Counted from the first letter of the stretch, positions 37,179 to 45,653 are shown. The stretch is DNA of 64,000 nucleotides from CAWDMN01 sp963803155 (GCA_963803155.1 CAWDMN010000087.1:62001-126000); one strand, 5' to 3'. Numbers and translations: made by a program. The notes: a model not told the origin generated them from the letters alone.

Positions 37179-37817
37179 TTAATCTTCCTGGTTCGACTCC
37201 TCTTGAATGGTTGGCCGAGTGGAGCTGGCGCCATCCCAGCGAAATAATCCGGGAGGATTCAACCCCAGGTGAGACAAAATTCTGAACAAGAACTGATCCA
37301 CGGCCTCTTCAATGGTTCGCGGGCCGGGATAATAGGCAGGGCATGCCGGGAATACCAGCGCTCCCGCCAGAGTGACCAGCCGCATGTTCTCGAGGTGAAT
37401 GAGATTCAAGGGAGTGTCCCGAACCACCAATATGAGTCTTCGCCTTTCTTTCAACATGACATCGGCTGCCCGCTGAATCAGGTCGCGTGAGATTCCATGA
37501 GCGATGCTTCCGAGGGTGCCCATGCTGCAGGGCAGCACGATCATGGCGTCCACTGGCGATGAACCGCTGGCAATGCGGGCGCCCGTGTCGTTGTTGTTTA
37601 AGTTGAAGATTTTGTCCGACCCGGCGCAAGACATTTTCTCCGGCAAATTTCTAAAATTGAGCCCGGGAAGATTCAATTCCTCCTGCAAAACCCGAATACC
37701 GGAAGAGGATGCCACCAGGTTAATCCGACGGATAGTTTTGTCGACGATCAAGTGTTGAAGCAACCGATGGGGATAAATGGCGCCGCTGGCTCCAGTGATG
37801 GCGAGTGTGAGTTCCAT
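37179..37817 (-). CDS. ubiX: UbiX-family flavin prenyltransferase
   Basis: The 212-residue product begins MELTLAITGASGAIYPHRLL, the FMN- and phosphate-binding start of UbiX. It continues with IASGSSPVDAMIVLPCSMGT and GISRDLIQRAADVMLKERRR, then LVVRDTPLNLIHLENMRLVT, all family hallmarks. The enzyme adds a dimethylallyl group to FMN to make the prenylated flavin cofactor of UbiD-type decarboxylases. It is followed by ubiA on the same strand after 121 bp and preceded by the DinB gene by 46 bp, suggesting one transcript. No ubiD is visible here. Confidence 0.94.
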   Translation of the reverse strand: MELTLAITGASGAIYPHRLLQHLIVDKTIRRINLVASSSGIRVLQEELNLPGLNFRNLPEKMSCAGSDKIFNLNNNDTGARIASGSSPVDAMIVLPCSMGTLGSIAHGISRDLIQRAADVMLKERRRLILVVRDTPLNLIHLENMRLVTLAGALVFPACPAYYPGPRTIEEAVDQFLFRILSHLGLNPPGLFRWDGASSTRPTIQEESNQED

Positions 37818-37863
37818 GATATTTTCAGATTTTGAAGGTTATGCTTTATGTTTGCGCCGCGAG

Positions 37864-38310
37864 TTAGTCTTTCAGCAGGCTGCTCATGTGATGTTTCATG
37901 TGCCGCCAATAATCTTCCGCGAGGAATTGAAGTGTGATCGGAGTGGAATCTCCGATTCGGCACGGTTTCCCGCATTGATCGGCGGGTATTCGCCGCACCA
38001 CTTCTGTGAGACGCCAATTGTGCAGACGCCAAAATTCCACAAGATCCGGCCACGGGCTCTCCTGATATCCCTGCAAAGCCACCCATTGTTCCTGGGAATA
38101 ACCGGGGAAAAACAATTCATCGGCAAGTTGAGCGCGCACTAATCGCTGATGATTGTTGGCGGCCGAGTCTATGAGATGGCCCAGGATCTGCTTGGGGGAC
38201 CATTTGTCAGGCGCTGGCTTCCGGCCCGTCATCTCATCCGTCAGCAACAGGAGTCTTTTAGCGGCCTGTTGGGTGTAGCCATAAATTGAATCCGCCAATG
38301 TGACGAACAT
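37864..38310 (-). CDS. DinB / DUF664-like four-helix protein
   Basis: The 148-residue product resembles the DinB/YfiT family of metal-binding four-helix bundles. WSPKQILGHLIDSAANNHQR contains the first histidine, and EDYWRHMKHHMSSLL carries the C-terminal histidine pair. Members include bacillithiol and mycothiol S-transferases, and many have no known function. It lies between proC and ubiX in the minus-strand run. Confidence 0.87.
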   Translation of the reverse strand: MFVTLADSIYGYTQQAAKRLLLLTDEMTGRKPAPDKWSPKQILGHLIDSAANNHQRLVRAQLADELFFPGYSQEQWVALQGYQESPWPDLVEFWRLHNWRLTEVVRRIPADQCGKPCRIGDSTPITLQFLAEDYWRHMKHHMSSLLKD

Positions 38311-38400
38311 AATATTTCCTTTCGATCCGACACGATAGAATGAACGCAGAGTATCAAAAGACTCAGGTTCAATCGTTCCGGATACATAATTCAGAATTCA

Positions 38401-39219
38401 TCAATGTTCCGCAACGAGCTCTGCCGCGCGCTGTGCGGCTTTCACTACGGCTTTAATCAGTGTAACGCGCAGTTTCCCCTCTTCCAATTCGAGGATGCCG
38501 TCAATGGTGCATCCCGCCGGCGTGGTGACAATGTCTTTCAACATGGCTGGATGCTCTTTGGTTTCCAGCACCATGCGGGCACTCCCCAAAGTCATTTGGG
38601 CGGCCAACTCCGTGGCCACGGAGCGAGGCAAGCCAACTTTCACGCCGGCTTCAGCCAACGATTCGAGGATGATATAGATGAAGGCGGGGCCGCTGCCACT
38701 CAAACCGGTGACTGCATTCATATGGCTCTCTTCCAGGACGACCGTGCGGCCCACGGAATCGAACAATTTTTGCGCTTCCTTGAGGTGGTGATCCTCGGCA
38801 TAGAGACCTTTGGCCAAAGCCGTCATGCCGGAGCGAATCAGACAGGGAGTATTGGGCATGGCCCGTATCACCGGCAACGGGATATTCAGGAGTCTTTCAA
38901 TCATTGCCGTGGTCAAGGAAGCCACTATTGAAATCACAATTTGATCCCGGTTCATTTCGCCGCGAATCTCCTCCAGGAGCCCTTTGGCCACCTGCGGTTT
39001 CACGGCCAGGATAATGATGTCAGCCCCTTTGATGGCTTTACGATTGTCGTTGCTGACATTAATTTTGTATTTTTCCCTCATGGTGTCCAGACGTTCCTGC
39101 TGTTTATCGGTAGCCACCACTTTTTCCCGGATAAAAAGGCCGGCATCCAGCATTCCTGAAATAAGGGTTTCGCCCATTTTGCCGGCTCCGAGGACGGCGA
39201 GTTTTTTGGCTTTTGTCAT
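38401..39219 (-). CDS. proC: Pyrroline-5-carboxylate reductase
   Basis: The 272-residue product starts MTKAKKLAVLGAGKMGETLI with the NAD(P)-binding Rossmann glycine pattern. It ends with the ProC signature VTGLSGSGPAFIYIILESLA followed by AGVKVGLP and TTPAGCTIDGILELEEG. It performs the last step of proline synthesis, reducing pyrroline-5-carboxylate with NADPH. An aggag-type site precedes the ATG at 39219. It is the first gene of the minus-strand run proC - DinB - ubiX - ubiA. Confidence 0.96.
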   Translation of the reverse strand: MTKAKKLAVLGAGKMGETLISGMLDAGLFIREKVVATDKQQERLDTMREKYKINVSNDNRKAIKGADIIILAVKPQVAKGLLEEIRGEMNRDQIVISIVASLTTAMIERLLNIPLPVIRAMPNTPCLIRSGMTALAKGLYAEDHHLKEAQKLFDSVGRTVVLEESHMNAVTGLSGSGPAFIYIILESLAEAGVKVGLPRSVATELAAQMTLGSARMVLETKEHPAMLKDIVTTPAGCTIDGILELEEGKLRVTLIKAVVKAAQRAAELVAEH

Positions 39220-39321
39220 GGGATCTCTCCTGGATGATTTCTAATGCTCTCTTTCCGGCTGGAAACTATGTTAATCTTGGCGAGTGGTTCACCAACTCGC
39301 ACAGGAGGGGCTATCCAGCCA

Positions 39322-40329
39322 ATGGCATCTATGATACAGGAATTTGCCGCTGATCGTTACGACAAGATGATTTACCGGCGCTGCGGGCGCAGCGGCCTTT
39401 TGCTCCCGGCCATTTCTCTCGGCGGCTGGGAAACCTTTGGTGGGTACCGAGGGGAAGAGGTCGCCAAGGCCTGTCTGTTCCGCGCTTTTGATCTGGGAAT
39501 CACGCACTTTGATTTCGCCAATAATTATGGGACTCCGCCGGGCAATTCGGAGATTGTCTGCGGCAAGGTCATTCGGGAAATGCCTCGGGACGAGCTGATC
39601 ATTTCCAGCAAGGCAGGCTACCTGATGTGGCCCGGTCCATATGGAGAGTGGGGATCCAAGAAATATATCGTGGCCAGTTGCGACCAGTCCTTGAAACGGA
39701 TGGGGCTGGAGTATTTTGATATTTTTTACTCTCACCGCTTGGATCCCAAAACTCCATTGGAAGAGACTCTGGGGACATTGGATTTGCTGGTCCGACAGGG
39801 GAAAGCCCTCTATGCCGGAGTCAGCAATTATCCGGGCGCCGACTTTGCGGAATCCGTCAGGATTTGCGAAAGAAAAGGCTGGCATTCCCTCACCATTCAT
39901 CAGCCCAAGTATCATCTCTTCAAGAGGACCATTGAATGGGACTTGCTCCCTCAGACGGAACGGGCGGGGACCGGGGTGATCGCTTTCTCTCCCTTGGCTT
40001 CCGGATTGTTGACCGACAAATATCTGGGCGGAGATATCCCCGCTGTAAGCCGGGCCGCGGAGCGGTGGGGCAAGCAGTGGGTTGAGGAGAACCTGCCTCC
40101 GGTCAAAATTCAGGCCTTGCAAGAACTCAATACCATTGCCCGGAAACGCGGACAGAGCCTGGCCCAGATGGCCTTAGCCTGGATTTTGCGATGGCCGGCA
40201 GTGACCAGCGCGCTCATTGGAGCTTCTAACGTCAAGCAGGTTGAGGAGAATGTGGCGGCTTTGTCGAACCTCTCCTTCGACCAAGAAGAATTGGATCGGA
40301 TTGATCAATTGACCTTGCCCTTGCAATAA
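39322..40329 (+). CDS. Aldo/keto reductase, YghZ / Kv-beta-like
   Basis: The product is 335 residues from ATG 39322, which has aggagggg at 39303-39310. The tetrad of the superfamily is visible: Asp and Tyr in HFDFANNYG, Lys in IISSKAGYLM, and His in DIFYSHRLDP. The C-terminal LIGASNVKQVEENVAAL is the NADPH phosphate-binding region. The PPGNSE segment after the tyrosine matches the YghZ-like group, which reduces L-glyceraldehyde 3-phosphate and methylglyoxal. An upstream alternative start at 39244 would add an unrelated leader. It is divergent from proC. Confidence 0.92.
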   Translation: MASMIQEFAADRYDKMIYRRCGRSGLLLPAISLGGWETFGGYRGEEVAKACLFRAFDLGITHFDFANNYGTPPGNSEIVCGKVIREMPRDELIISSKAGYLMWPGPYGEWGSKKYIVASCDQSLKRMGLEYFDIFYSHRLDPKTPLEETLGTLDLLVRQGKALYAGVSNYPGADFAESVRICERKGWHSLTIHQPKYHLFKRTIEWDLLPQTERAGTGVIAFSPLASGLLTDKYLGGDIPAVSRAAERWGKQWVEENLPPVKIQALQELNTIARKRGQSLAQMALAWILRWPAVTSALIGASNVKQVEENVAALSNLSFDQEELDRIDQLTLPLQ

Positions 40330-40360
40330 AGTTGCCAGCTTATACGGCTTTTCTTGGTGG

Positions 40361-40460
40361 AGCGGTCACGCGTGACCGCTGTCACCCGGTGCACGTTTGC
40401 GAAGAAAGTGGATCCTGCAAAGAAACGCGCGACGGGCGGCTTTGCCACGCTCGCGCGTTT
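40361..40460. repeat. Palindromic cluster including a perfect 20-bp palindrome
   Basis: The sequence agcggtcacgcgtgaccgct at 40361-40380 is a perfect palindrome. A second hairpin with arms aaacgcgcga and tcgcgcgttt follows at about 40422-40460, and the outer tggtgga/tccacca ends are inverted. A free-standing perfect palindrome of this size could bind a dimeric regulator, but the setting suggests another repeat element. Confidence 0.65.
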
Positions 40461-40605
40461 CCACCATTGAGTTGCTGCACGGGGTGCAAATAGAAGTGGC
40501 GGACAAGGTTCGAATTGTGGGCCAGAAAAATGGGCTACTACAATCCGTAATATCAATTCCGCATAATTTTGGCAGCTATCAATTTTCAAAGGTTGGACAT
40601 TGCCT

Positions 40606-40714
40606 GTAGCGCAGACTCGTTTATTTCAACGAGTCTGCGGCTTTTGCTGAGCATTACCCTGGCGCATCGTTGGCAAAGAAAAATGACGCAGAGCCAAAAA
40701 GCGACTCTGCGCTC
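40606..40714. repeat. Nested palindromic repeat, family A, copy 3
   Basis: It begins gtagcgcagactcgtttatt and ends agcgactctgcgctcc. Left hairpin agactcgtttatttcaacga/gtct, right hairpin gcagagccaaaaagcgactc. It lies in the interval between the aldo/keto reductase and mrp. Confidence 0.85.
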
Positions 40715-40850
40715 CGGTTTTTCTGTACGCCATTTCCGTATGCACCCGCCGGGGAGTATGTCGCATTTACATCCGGTTCAACGATGGTAGAATGAAGTGG
40801 GGACCCGCGGTGCTTGGTCCTTGATAACGGAAGAGAAGAAAGGTGGATTC

Positions 40851-41948
40851 ATGGGTTTATTGAAGCATAAAAATTCATTGACGGAAGCTGCCATACTGGA
40901 AGCGTTGAAATCGGTTCAGGACCCGGACCTCCGGCGTGACATCGTGTCGTTGGGTTTTGTCAAAGAGCTGAAGATTGAGGGGGGCAAAGTCAGTTTTCAC
41001 GTTGAGTTGACCACTCCCGCCTGTCCCGTCAAAGACAAACTAAAAGCGGAAGCCCAGCAGGCTGTCTCGCAACTGCCGGGCGTCGAGGAGGTCCAGATTA
41101 CCATGACCTCCCGCGTGACGTCTTCTCCGCAGGAGCGGGCCAAACAGCTAATCCCCGATGTTCGAAATACCATCGCCGTTGCCAGCGGCAAAGGCGGTGT
41201 GGGGAAGTCCACCGTGGCTGCCAATCTGGCGGTGGCTTTGAGCAGAACTGGAGCCAAGGTGGGGCTCATGGATGCGGATGTTTACGGGCCCAGCATTCCA
41301 ACCATCATGGGCGCCATCGATTTGCCGGATGTGACTAACCATTATATCGTGCCCCCGGAAGTCCGAGGGGTAAAGATGATCTCCATGGGCTATTTTCTGC
41401 CGAAAGATGAAGCGGTTATCTGGCGGGGTCCGATGCTTCACAAGATGGTTCAACAATTCCTGGGAGATGTGCATTGGGGAGAACTGGATTACCTGGTCAT
41501 CGATCTGCCGCCTGGCACCGGCGATATTCAATTGAGCCTTTGCCAAACCATCCCTTTGACCGGCGCGGTGATTGTTTCCACTCCTCAGGACCTGGCACTG
41601 GAGGTGGCCTCCAAAGCCATTGCCATGTTCAAGAAACTGAACGCGCCCATTTTGGGCATCGTGGAGAACATGAGCTACTACGTTTGCGCTCATTGCGGAG
41701 AGCGGGACGATATCTTTGGCCATGGCGGAGCGCGCCACGTCGCGGAAAAAATGGGCTATCCGTTCCTTGGTGAAATTCCCCTGAGTTCGTTAATTCGCAC
41801 TCGCAGCGACAGTGGCGAGCCGGTGGCGCTCGACGATGAGAACACTCCGCATGGCAAAGCTTTCCGAGAAGTGGCGGGTGCTCTCAGTGCACAGGTGAGT
41901 ATTGCCAATTTGAATGCGGCGGAACCGGCTGTCGTCATTGAAGAATAA
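40851..41948 (+). CDS. mrp: Mrp/NBP35-family iron-sulphur carrier ATPase
   Basis: The product is 365 residues from ATG 40851, with aaaggtgg upstream. Residues of about 8-85 form the MIP18 (DUF59) domain. The P-loop follows as VASGKGGVGKSTVAANLAVA at about 106-125, with DADVYGPSIPTIMG and YLVIDLPPGTGD as switch motifs. The CxxC at CAHCG binds the bridging iron-sulphur cluster between two subunits. It delivers clusters to apoproteins in the cytoplasm. The DUF971 gene starts 5 bp after its stop, which is the known pairing for this family. Confidence 0.95.
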   Translation: MGLLKHKNSLTEAAILEALKSVQDPDLRRDIVSLGFVKELKIEGGKVSFHVELTTPACPVKDKLKAEAQQAVSQLPGVEEVQITMTSRVTSSPQERAKQLIPDVRNTIAVASGKGGVGKSTVAANLAVALSRTGAKVGLMDADVYGPSIPTIMGAIDLPDVTNHYIVPPEVRGVKMISMGYFLPKDEAVIWRGPMLHKMVQQFLGDVHWGELDYLVIDLPPGTGDIQLSLCQTIPLTGAVIVSTPQDLALEVASKAIAMFKKLNAPILGIVENMSYYVCAHCGERDDIFGHGGARHVAEKMGYPFLGEIPLSSLIRTRSDSGEPVALDDENTPHGKAFREVAGALSAQVSIANLNAAEPAVVIEE

Positions 41949-41953
41949 AGGGG

Positions 41954-42292
41954 ATGGAATTGAGACCTTCAAAAATTCGATTGTCCGCACCCGGCGGCAT
42001 TGCGGTGGCCTGGGAGGATGGACATCAATCTCTATATCCCCACGAATTGCTGCGGCAAAATTGCCCTTGCGCCCTCTGCCGCGAAAATCCTCCAGTCACG
42101 ATTGTTGAGAGCAACCCTTTTCAAATTGTGGGAAAGCCTTCCATCAAAGCCAGCAGAGCAGCTCCCATCGGCAACTATGCGATCCAATTCTTTTGGAATG
42201 ATCAGCATTCCACGGGGATTTACACTTACTCCTATCTTCGAGATCTTTGTCCCTGTGAAGCTTGCGGCACGCAGAGGCGCATGGCTAAGTAG
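41954..42292 (+). CDS. DUF971-domain protein, partner of Mrp
   Basis: The 112-residue product consists of one DUF971 (gamma-butyrobetaine hydroxylase N-terminal-like) domain. It has the two cysteine pairs NCPCALCRE and LCPCEACGT, which can bind zinc or an iron-sulphur cluster. It follows mrp by 5 bp and must share its mRNA. In other bacteria DUF971 proteins are linked to iron-sulphur assembly by such neighbourhood; direct function is not proven. Confidence 0.9.
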   Translation: MELRPSKIRLSAPGGIAVAWEDGHQSLYPHELLRQNCPCALCRENPPVTIVESNPFQIVGKPSIKASRAAPIGNYAIQFFWNDQHSTGIYTYSYLRDLCPCEACGTQRRMAK

Positions 42293-42352
42293 AGTCCATT
42301 TGCGGAGTCGCTTTTCGACGAATAATCCGAAGGGCGATGAAAGAGGCCAACC

Positions 42353-42418
42353 CTTGTAGGGCGGTTGTATCAACCGCTAGCGTTGATTCCCCGGCGTTTC
42401 AAAGAAACGCCCTACAAG
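42353..42418. repeat. Palindromic repeat with CTTGTAGGGCG ends
   Basis: The ends cttgtagggcg and cgccctacaag are exactly inverted. Inside, ggttgtatcaacc and ggcgtttcaaagaaacgcc are separate hairpins. It lies after the DUF971 gene and before the convergent esterase gene. Confidence 0.78.
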
Positions 42419-42588
42419 CGAAAGTCATTCTTCGCAAGTCAAGAAATCACATTTGTGGAATCGGTCACTGCATCAGCGCGCGAACCATCAAGACCCAGTG
42501 TCAAGCAAATTGGAGGCGGGATGTCCCCATCCCGCTCTTCGCTTCACGCATGAGGGCATGTCCCATCAACCCTGGTATAGGCTATTCC

Positions 42589-43926
42589 TCATTCTACCTC
42601 CGCCTTCCCGGTTTTTAGGAAAGTCTCCAGCCAACCATCCACCCGGTCCACCTGTTCCTTAGTCGCGAAATGTCCAGTCTCCAGGGCCAACAGCAATTTT
42701 TTGGGGGCGGTGATGACATTATACGCCGCAAACATTGAAGTCGGCGGACAGGTCTCATCATTGTATCCCCAGGTGTAGAGGCCGGGGATCTTGATTCTAC
42801 GGGCAAAGTTGACCACATCGTAATACTGGGCGGCCTTTAGTTTTTCCGCCGTGCGGTGCCCCTCCTTGGGATCTTTGAACATGTGGGGCCAGCCTCCGGC
42901 GCGGTTCTGCAGGTAGCCAGTCAAATCGCAGAGCGCGGGATAATAAGCTGCCAAGCCATTGATTCTTTCATCCAATCCCGCGGTAATCAGGCTCAAAGCT
43001 CCGCCTTGGCTTCCGCCCGTCACTCCCAGATGCTGCCCATCCCATTTGGGGCGGCTGACGAGAAAATCGTTGCCGCGCACACAGCCGAGATACACTCGGT
43101 GGTAATAATAGCGGTCCCGGTTATCGAGATTATAGACCCAGTATCCATTGAATGCGCCCCGGCCCAGCGAATCGTATAGCAACTGATCCATGTTCACGGG
43201 GATTCCATGAATTCCGATTTGAAAGGTGATGATCCCTTTTTCCGCCATTTCCACCATGCCGCGGTAAGGCCTGACTCCGGCGCCGGGAACGCCCAGCAAG
43301 GCGGGAAATTTTCCCTCTCCTTTGGGCTCGCAGAGGATTCCATACAACCGGCTGGTCGAGCCTTCGCTGCTGCCGATGTTTTGGAGGCTGACGTGATAAA
43401 CATCCACTTTGGAAGTGCTATATTCGGGAAGAAGAGTCAGCTTGGGTTCGAGAGGAATCTTGGCCAGCGCCTCTTTTCCCTCTTTCCAGAAGGAATCGAA
43501 ATCGGCGGGATCCTCAACCGTAGGCTTGATTTTATCCGGCACGAATCCGGCGGTTCCAAGTCCGCGATAAGTCTTTCCTTCAAATTCCACCGTTGCGATG
43601 CAGCGTAAAAAGCCCGGCTGATCCAAGGTGCCCTGCAGCAAGATTTCCTTACCGTCGAGCTTTATCGTTCGGGTAACGGGTGGCTCCAGCATTTCGGGCC
43701 CCAGAGTGCATTTGATTTCCGGGCCAAGCAGGGGATGCCCGTCCCGCTTGACTTCGATTTTGAAGGTGGCAGTCTGACCGGATTGGTAAAGCCAATTCGG
43801 ACGATCAGGCGTCACTTGTACTCTAACCAATCCCACTTTTTCCTGAGCCAAAATAAGGGGGACTATGGCCAAAACGAACAAAATCACAAAACTTGGAATC
43901 AACCGGCGTTGTCTGAACATGATCAA
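42589..43926 (-). CDS. Secreted acetylxylan-esterase-like alpha/beta hydrolase (CE7/AXE1 type)
   Basis: The 445-residue product has a signal peptide (MIMFRQRRLIPSFVILFVLA to ILAQ), an N-terminal beta domain of about 100 residues, and a C-terminal alpha/beta-hydrolase. The catalytic serine is in VTGGSQGGALSLI, aspartate in YNDETCPPTSM and histidine in ALETGHFATKEQ. The GVPGAGVRPYRG loop and SQGG motif match acetylxylan esterase / cephalosporin C deacetylase relatives. It probably removes acetyl groups from plant polysaccharide fragments in the periplasm. It is convergent with mrp-DUF971 and near the two glycosidases at 48-53 kb. Confidence 0.88.
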   Translation of the reverse strand: MIMFRQRRLIPSFVILFVLAIVPLILAQEKVGLVRVQVTPDRPNWLYQSGQTATFKIEVKRDGHPLLGPEIKCTLGPEMLEPPVTRTIKLDGKEILLQGTLDQPGFLRCIATVEFEGKTYRGLGTAGFVPDKIKPTVEDPADFDSFWKEGKEALAKIPLEPKLTLLPEYSTSKVDVYHVSLQNIGSSEGSTSRLYGILCEPKGEGKFPALLGVPGAGVRPYRGMVEMAEKGIITFQIGIHGIPVNMDQLLYDSLGRGAFNGYWVYNLDNRDRYYYHRVYLGCVRGNDFLVSRPKWDGQHLGVTGGSQGGALSLITAGLDERINGLAAYYPALCDLTGYLQNRAGGWPHMFKDPKEGHRTAEKLKAAQYYDVVNFARRIKIPGLYTWGYNDETCPPTSMFAAYNVITAPKKLLLALETGHFATKEQVDRVDGWLETFLKTGKAEVE

Positions 43927-44136
43927 TTCTCCTTGAACTTGGTGGTTTCCTATTTAAAGTGGTGCAAAGTGCCCTTTCTCGCGGCCCGCTTCAGCTCGAA
44001 GGGTGTGATACATCAGGAATGCCTCATTCGTAGCTTGATGAGTTGCGAGCTGGCGCGCAAACTCATCCTACCATAGCGGCAATCGGGATTTCATGGAGAT
44101 TTGCTCTAGTTTTGGCGTCCTGAGATTTTGCCTCCA

Positions 44137-45231
44137 CTATGGCATGCGGCGAATTCCTTGCGGGGCGCGCTGCGTGTCCAGTTCCAGAATTTTGAGTGTC
44201 CAGCGCAGCGGCACGGTCTCGGGAAGAAAACAGGTTTTGGCATCGCAGGCCTGATAGTGGAATGTCCCGTCAATGGTCAACTCACCGCTGGAATTTAGAG
44301 CCATGGGGAGTGCCCGCTGGTTCGGAGTGATAATAATATCCTGCGTGAGCCTGATGTTTTTCTCAAAGACGGGAACAGTCTCTTGAATCGCGGGCAGGTA
44401 AAGTACCGCGGGTTCCGGATAGAGGATTGGGAATGACTGAAAACCCAACGAGGGTTTTAATTCCCATTTGACCGCGCGATAGCGGTGAGTCCCAGGCGCG
44501 TAAAGATGTATCCCTTGCGGCAGTTGAATTTCTCCCACCAGGGTAATTCGGTTCCCGGAGTAGGCTGCATCGGAGCTGGCATAATAGTCAAATACCAGGT
44601 GGTCTAGCTTCAAATGAGTCTGTCGCGTGTTGAGCGGGGAATTCAGAAACCGAGTCAAAATGGCGCCAATGGAATAGCGGTCCCGATAATCCTCTTCAAA
44701 AAATTTCGAGACCACAATTCCTGTTTGATTCACTAGGAAGGTCCCTGGGAATGGCACGCCGTAAGCTGGTTGATCGACGGGAATTGTGTCATTCAAGATT
44801 TTAAACCTGCCAATGACTTTGGAATTCCAGTCGGAGAGCAGCGGAAAGGTGATCTGGCTCCGCGTTGCGAAGTTGGCCAGGATTTCCTCTGTATCATAGC
44901 TGATGGCGCAAACACCCAGACCTTTTGCTTTCAGTGCGGGAAGATTTTTCTCCAACTCGACCAGTTGGGATTTGCAGAACGGTCACCAATCGGCGGAACG
45001 GTAAAAGACGATCAGAGCGCCTTTCGGACCCCTGATTGTTTCGAAGGTCTGTTTTCGCCCGAATTGATCAGAAAGCCGGAAATCGGGAATCTGCTCTCCT
45101 ACTTCAGGTCCAGTCTTCAATTTCACCGCGGTGGAATTGGAAAGGGGAGCAGCGGGCGAATAAGCTGACAAGCAGATGTTCCAGCCAAATAGCAATAAAG
45201 AAAAGGCACGAATTTTTGAAAGAAAAGCCAT
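44137..45231 (-). CDS. Candidate selenoprotein: secreted redoxin (UxxC) fused to a DsbD-N-like domain, UGA at residue 83
   Basis: A single frame from ATG 45231 (GAGG site upstream) to 44137 is interrupted only by a TGA at 44985-44983. Read through, it gives 364 residues. Residues 1-30 are a signal peptide (MAFLSKIRAFSLLLFGWNIC). About 48-185 is an AhpC/TSA-type redoxin domain: PEVGEQIPDFRLSDQFGR, then ALIVFYRSADW-U-PFCKSQLVELEK. The UGA takes the place of the first cysteine of WCPFC. About 210-345 resembles the N-terminal domain of DsbD, with YQACDAKTCFLPETVPLRW carrying its cysteine pair. Twenty nt past the UGA a stem of 6 perfect pairs with a GGUCG loop fits a bacterial SECIS. Alternatives are a sequencing error or a nonsense mutation. 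Standard annotation would split it into two genes, the second starting at a TTG inside the hairpin. Confidence 0.8.
44952..44968 (-). promoter_or_regulatory. Candidate bacterial SECIS hairpin
   Basis: On the mRNA the sequence CCAACU-GGUCG-AGUUGG begins 14 nt after the UGA, and its loop begins 20 nt after it. The stem is perfect. The GGUC in the loop is the same as in the apical loop of the E. coli fdhF SECIS element, where SelB binds. Position and loop fit the general description of bacterial SECIS elements. Confidence 0.75.
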
Positions 45232-45400
45232 GCTGTATTTCCTCGAGGCGAATAGCGCTACTTCCTTCCCTTTTCCGATCCGCTGGCATACAAGCGGCCC
45301 CTGGCCACACCAAAGTGGAATATCGCGGCCCGAGGGGAGTGCGGGCCTCCCGCCATGCCAGATTCCGCCTGGCGAGCCAGCGGGCGCACGGGATAGGCCG

Positions 45401-45422
45401 CGGCTCGGCGGGAGCCTCGCCC
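45401..45422. repeat. GC-rich hairpin repeat, family B, copy 2
   Basis: The 22-bp block beginning cggctcggcgggagcctc is identical to 33861-33882. It sits in a longer GC-rich palindromic stretch, about 45315-45432 (gcgggcctcccgcc, ggcgagccagcg). The remaining sequence up to 45653 has no gene. Confidence 0.7.
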
Positions 45423-45653
45423 TTCCGGCTGACATAGGCTTACGAAGTAGAATTGGAGTCTATTTATAAACTGACTATTCAGTAGAGCTTGCCTCCGGCC
45501 TGATAGTTGAAGGGCTGCCAGCCCCGGCGTTGGGCTGATAAAGATCGGGGGACCGGAGGTCCGCTCCTCCATTGGTTCAATGAGAGTCATCGCTCCAGAG
45601 ATCCATTGGCGATGAAAATTTTTCAAAATTTCGACCTTTTACGAAGACTCTAA

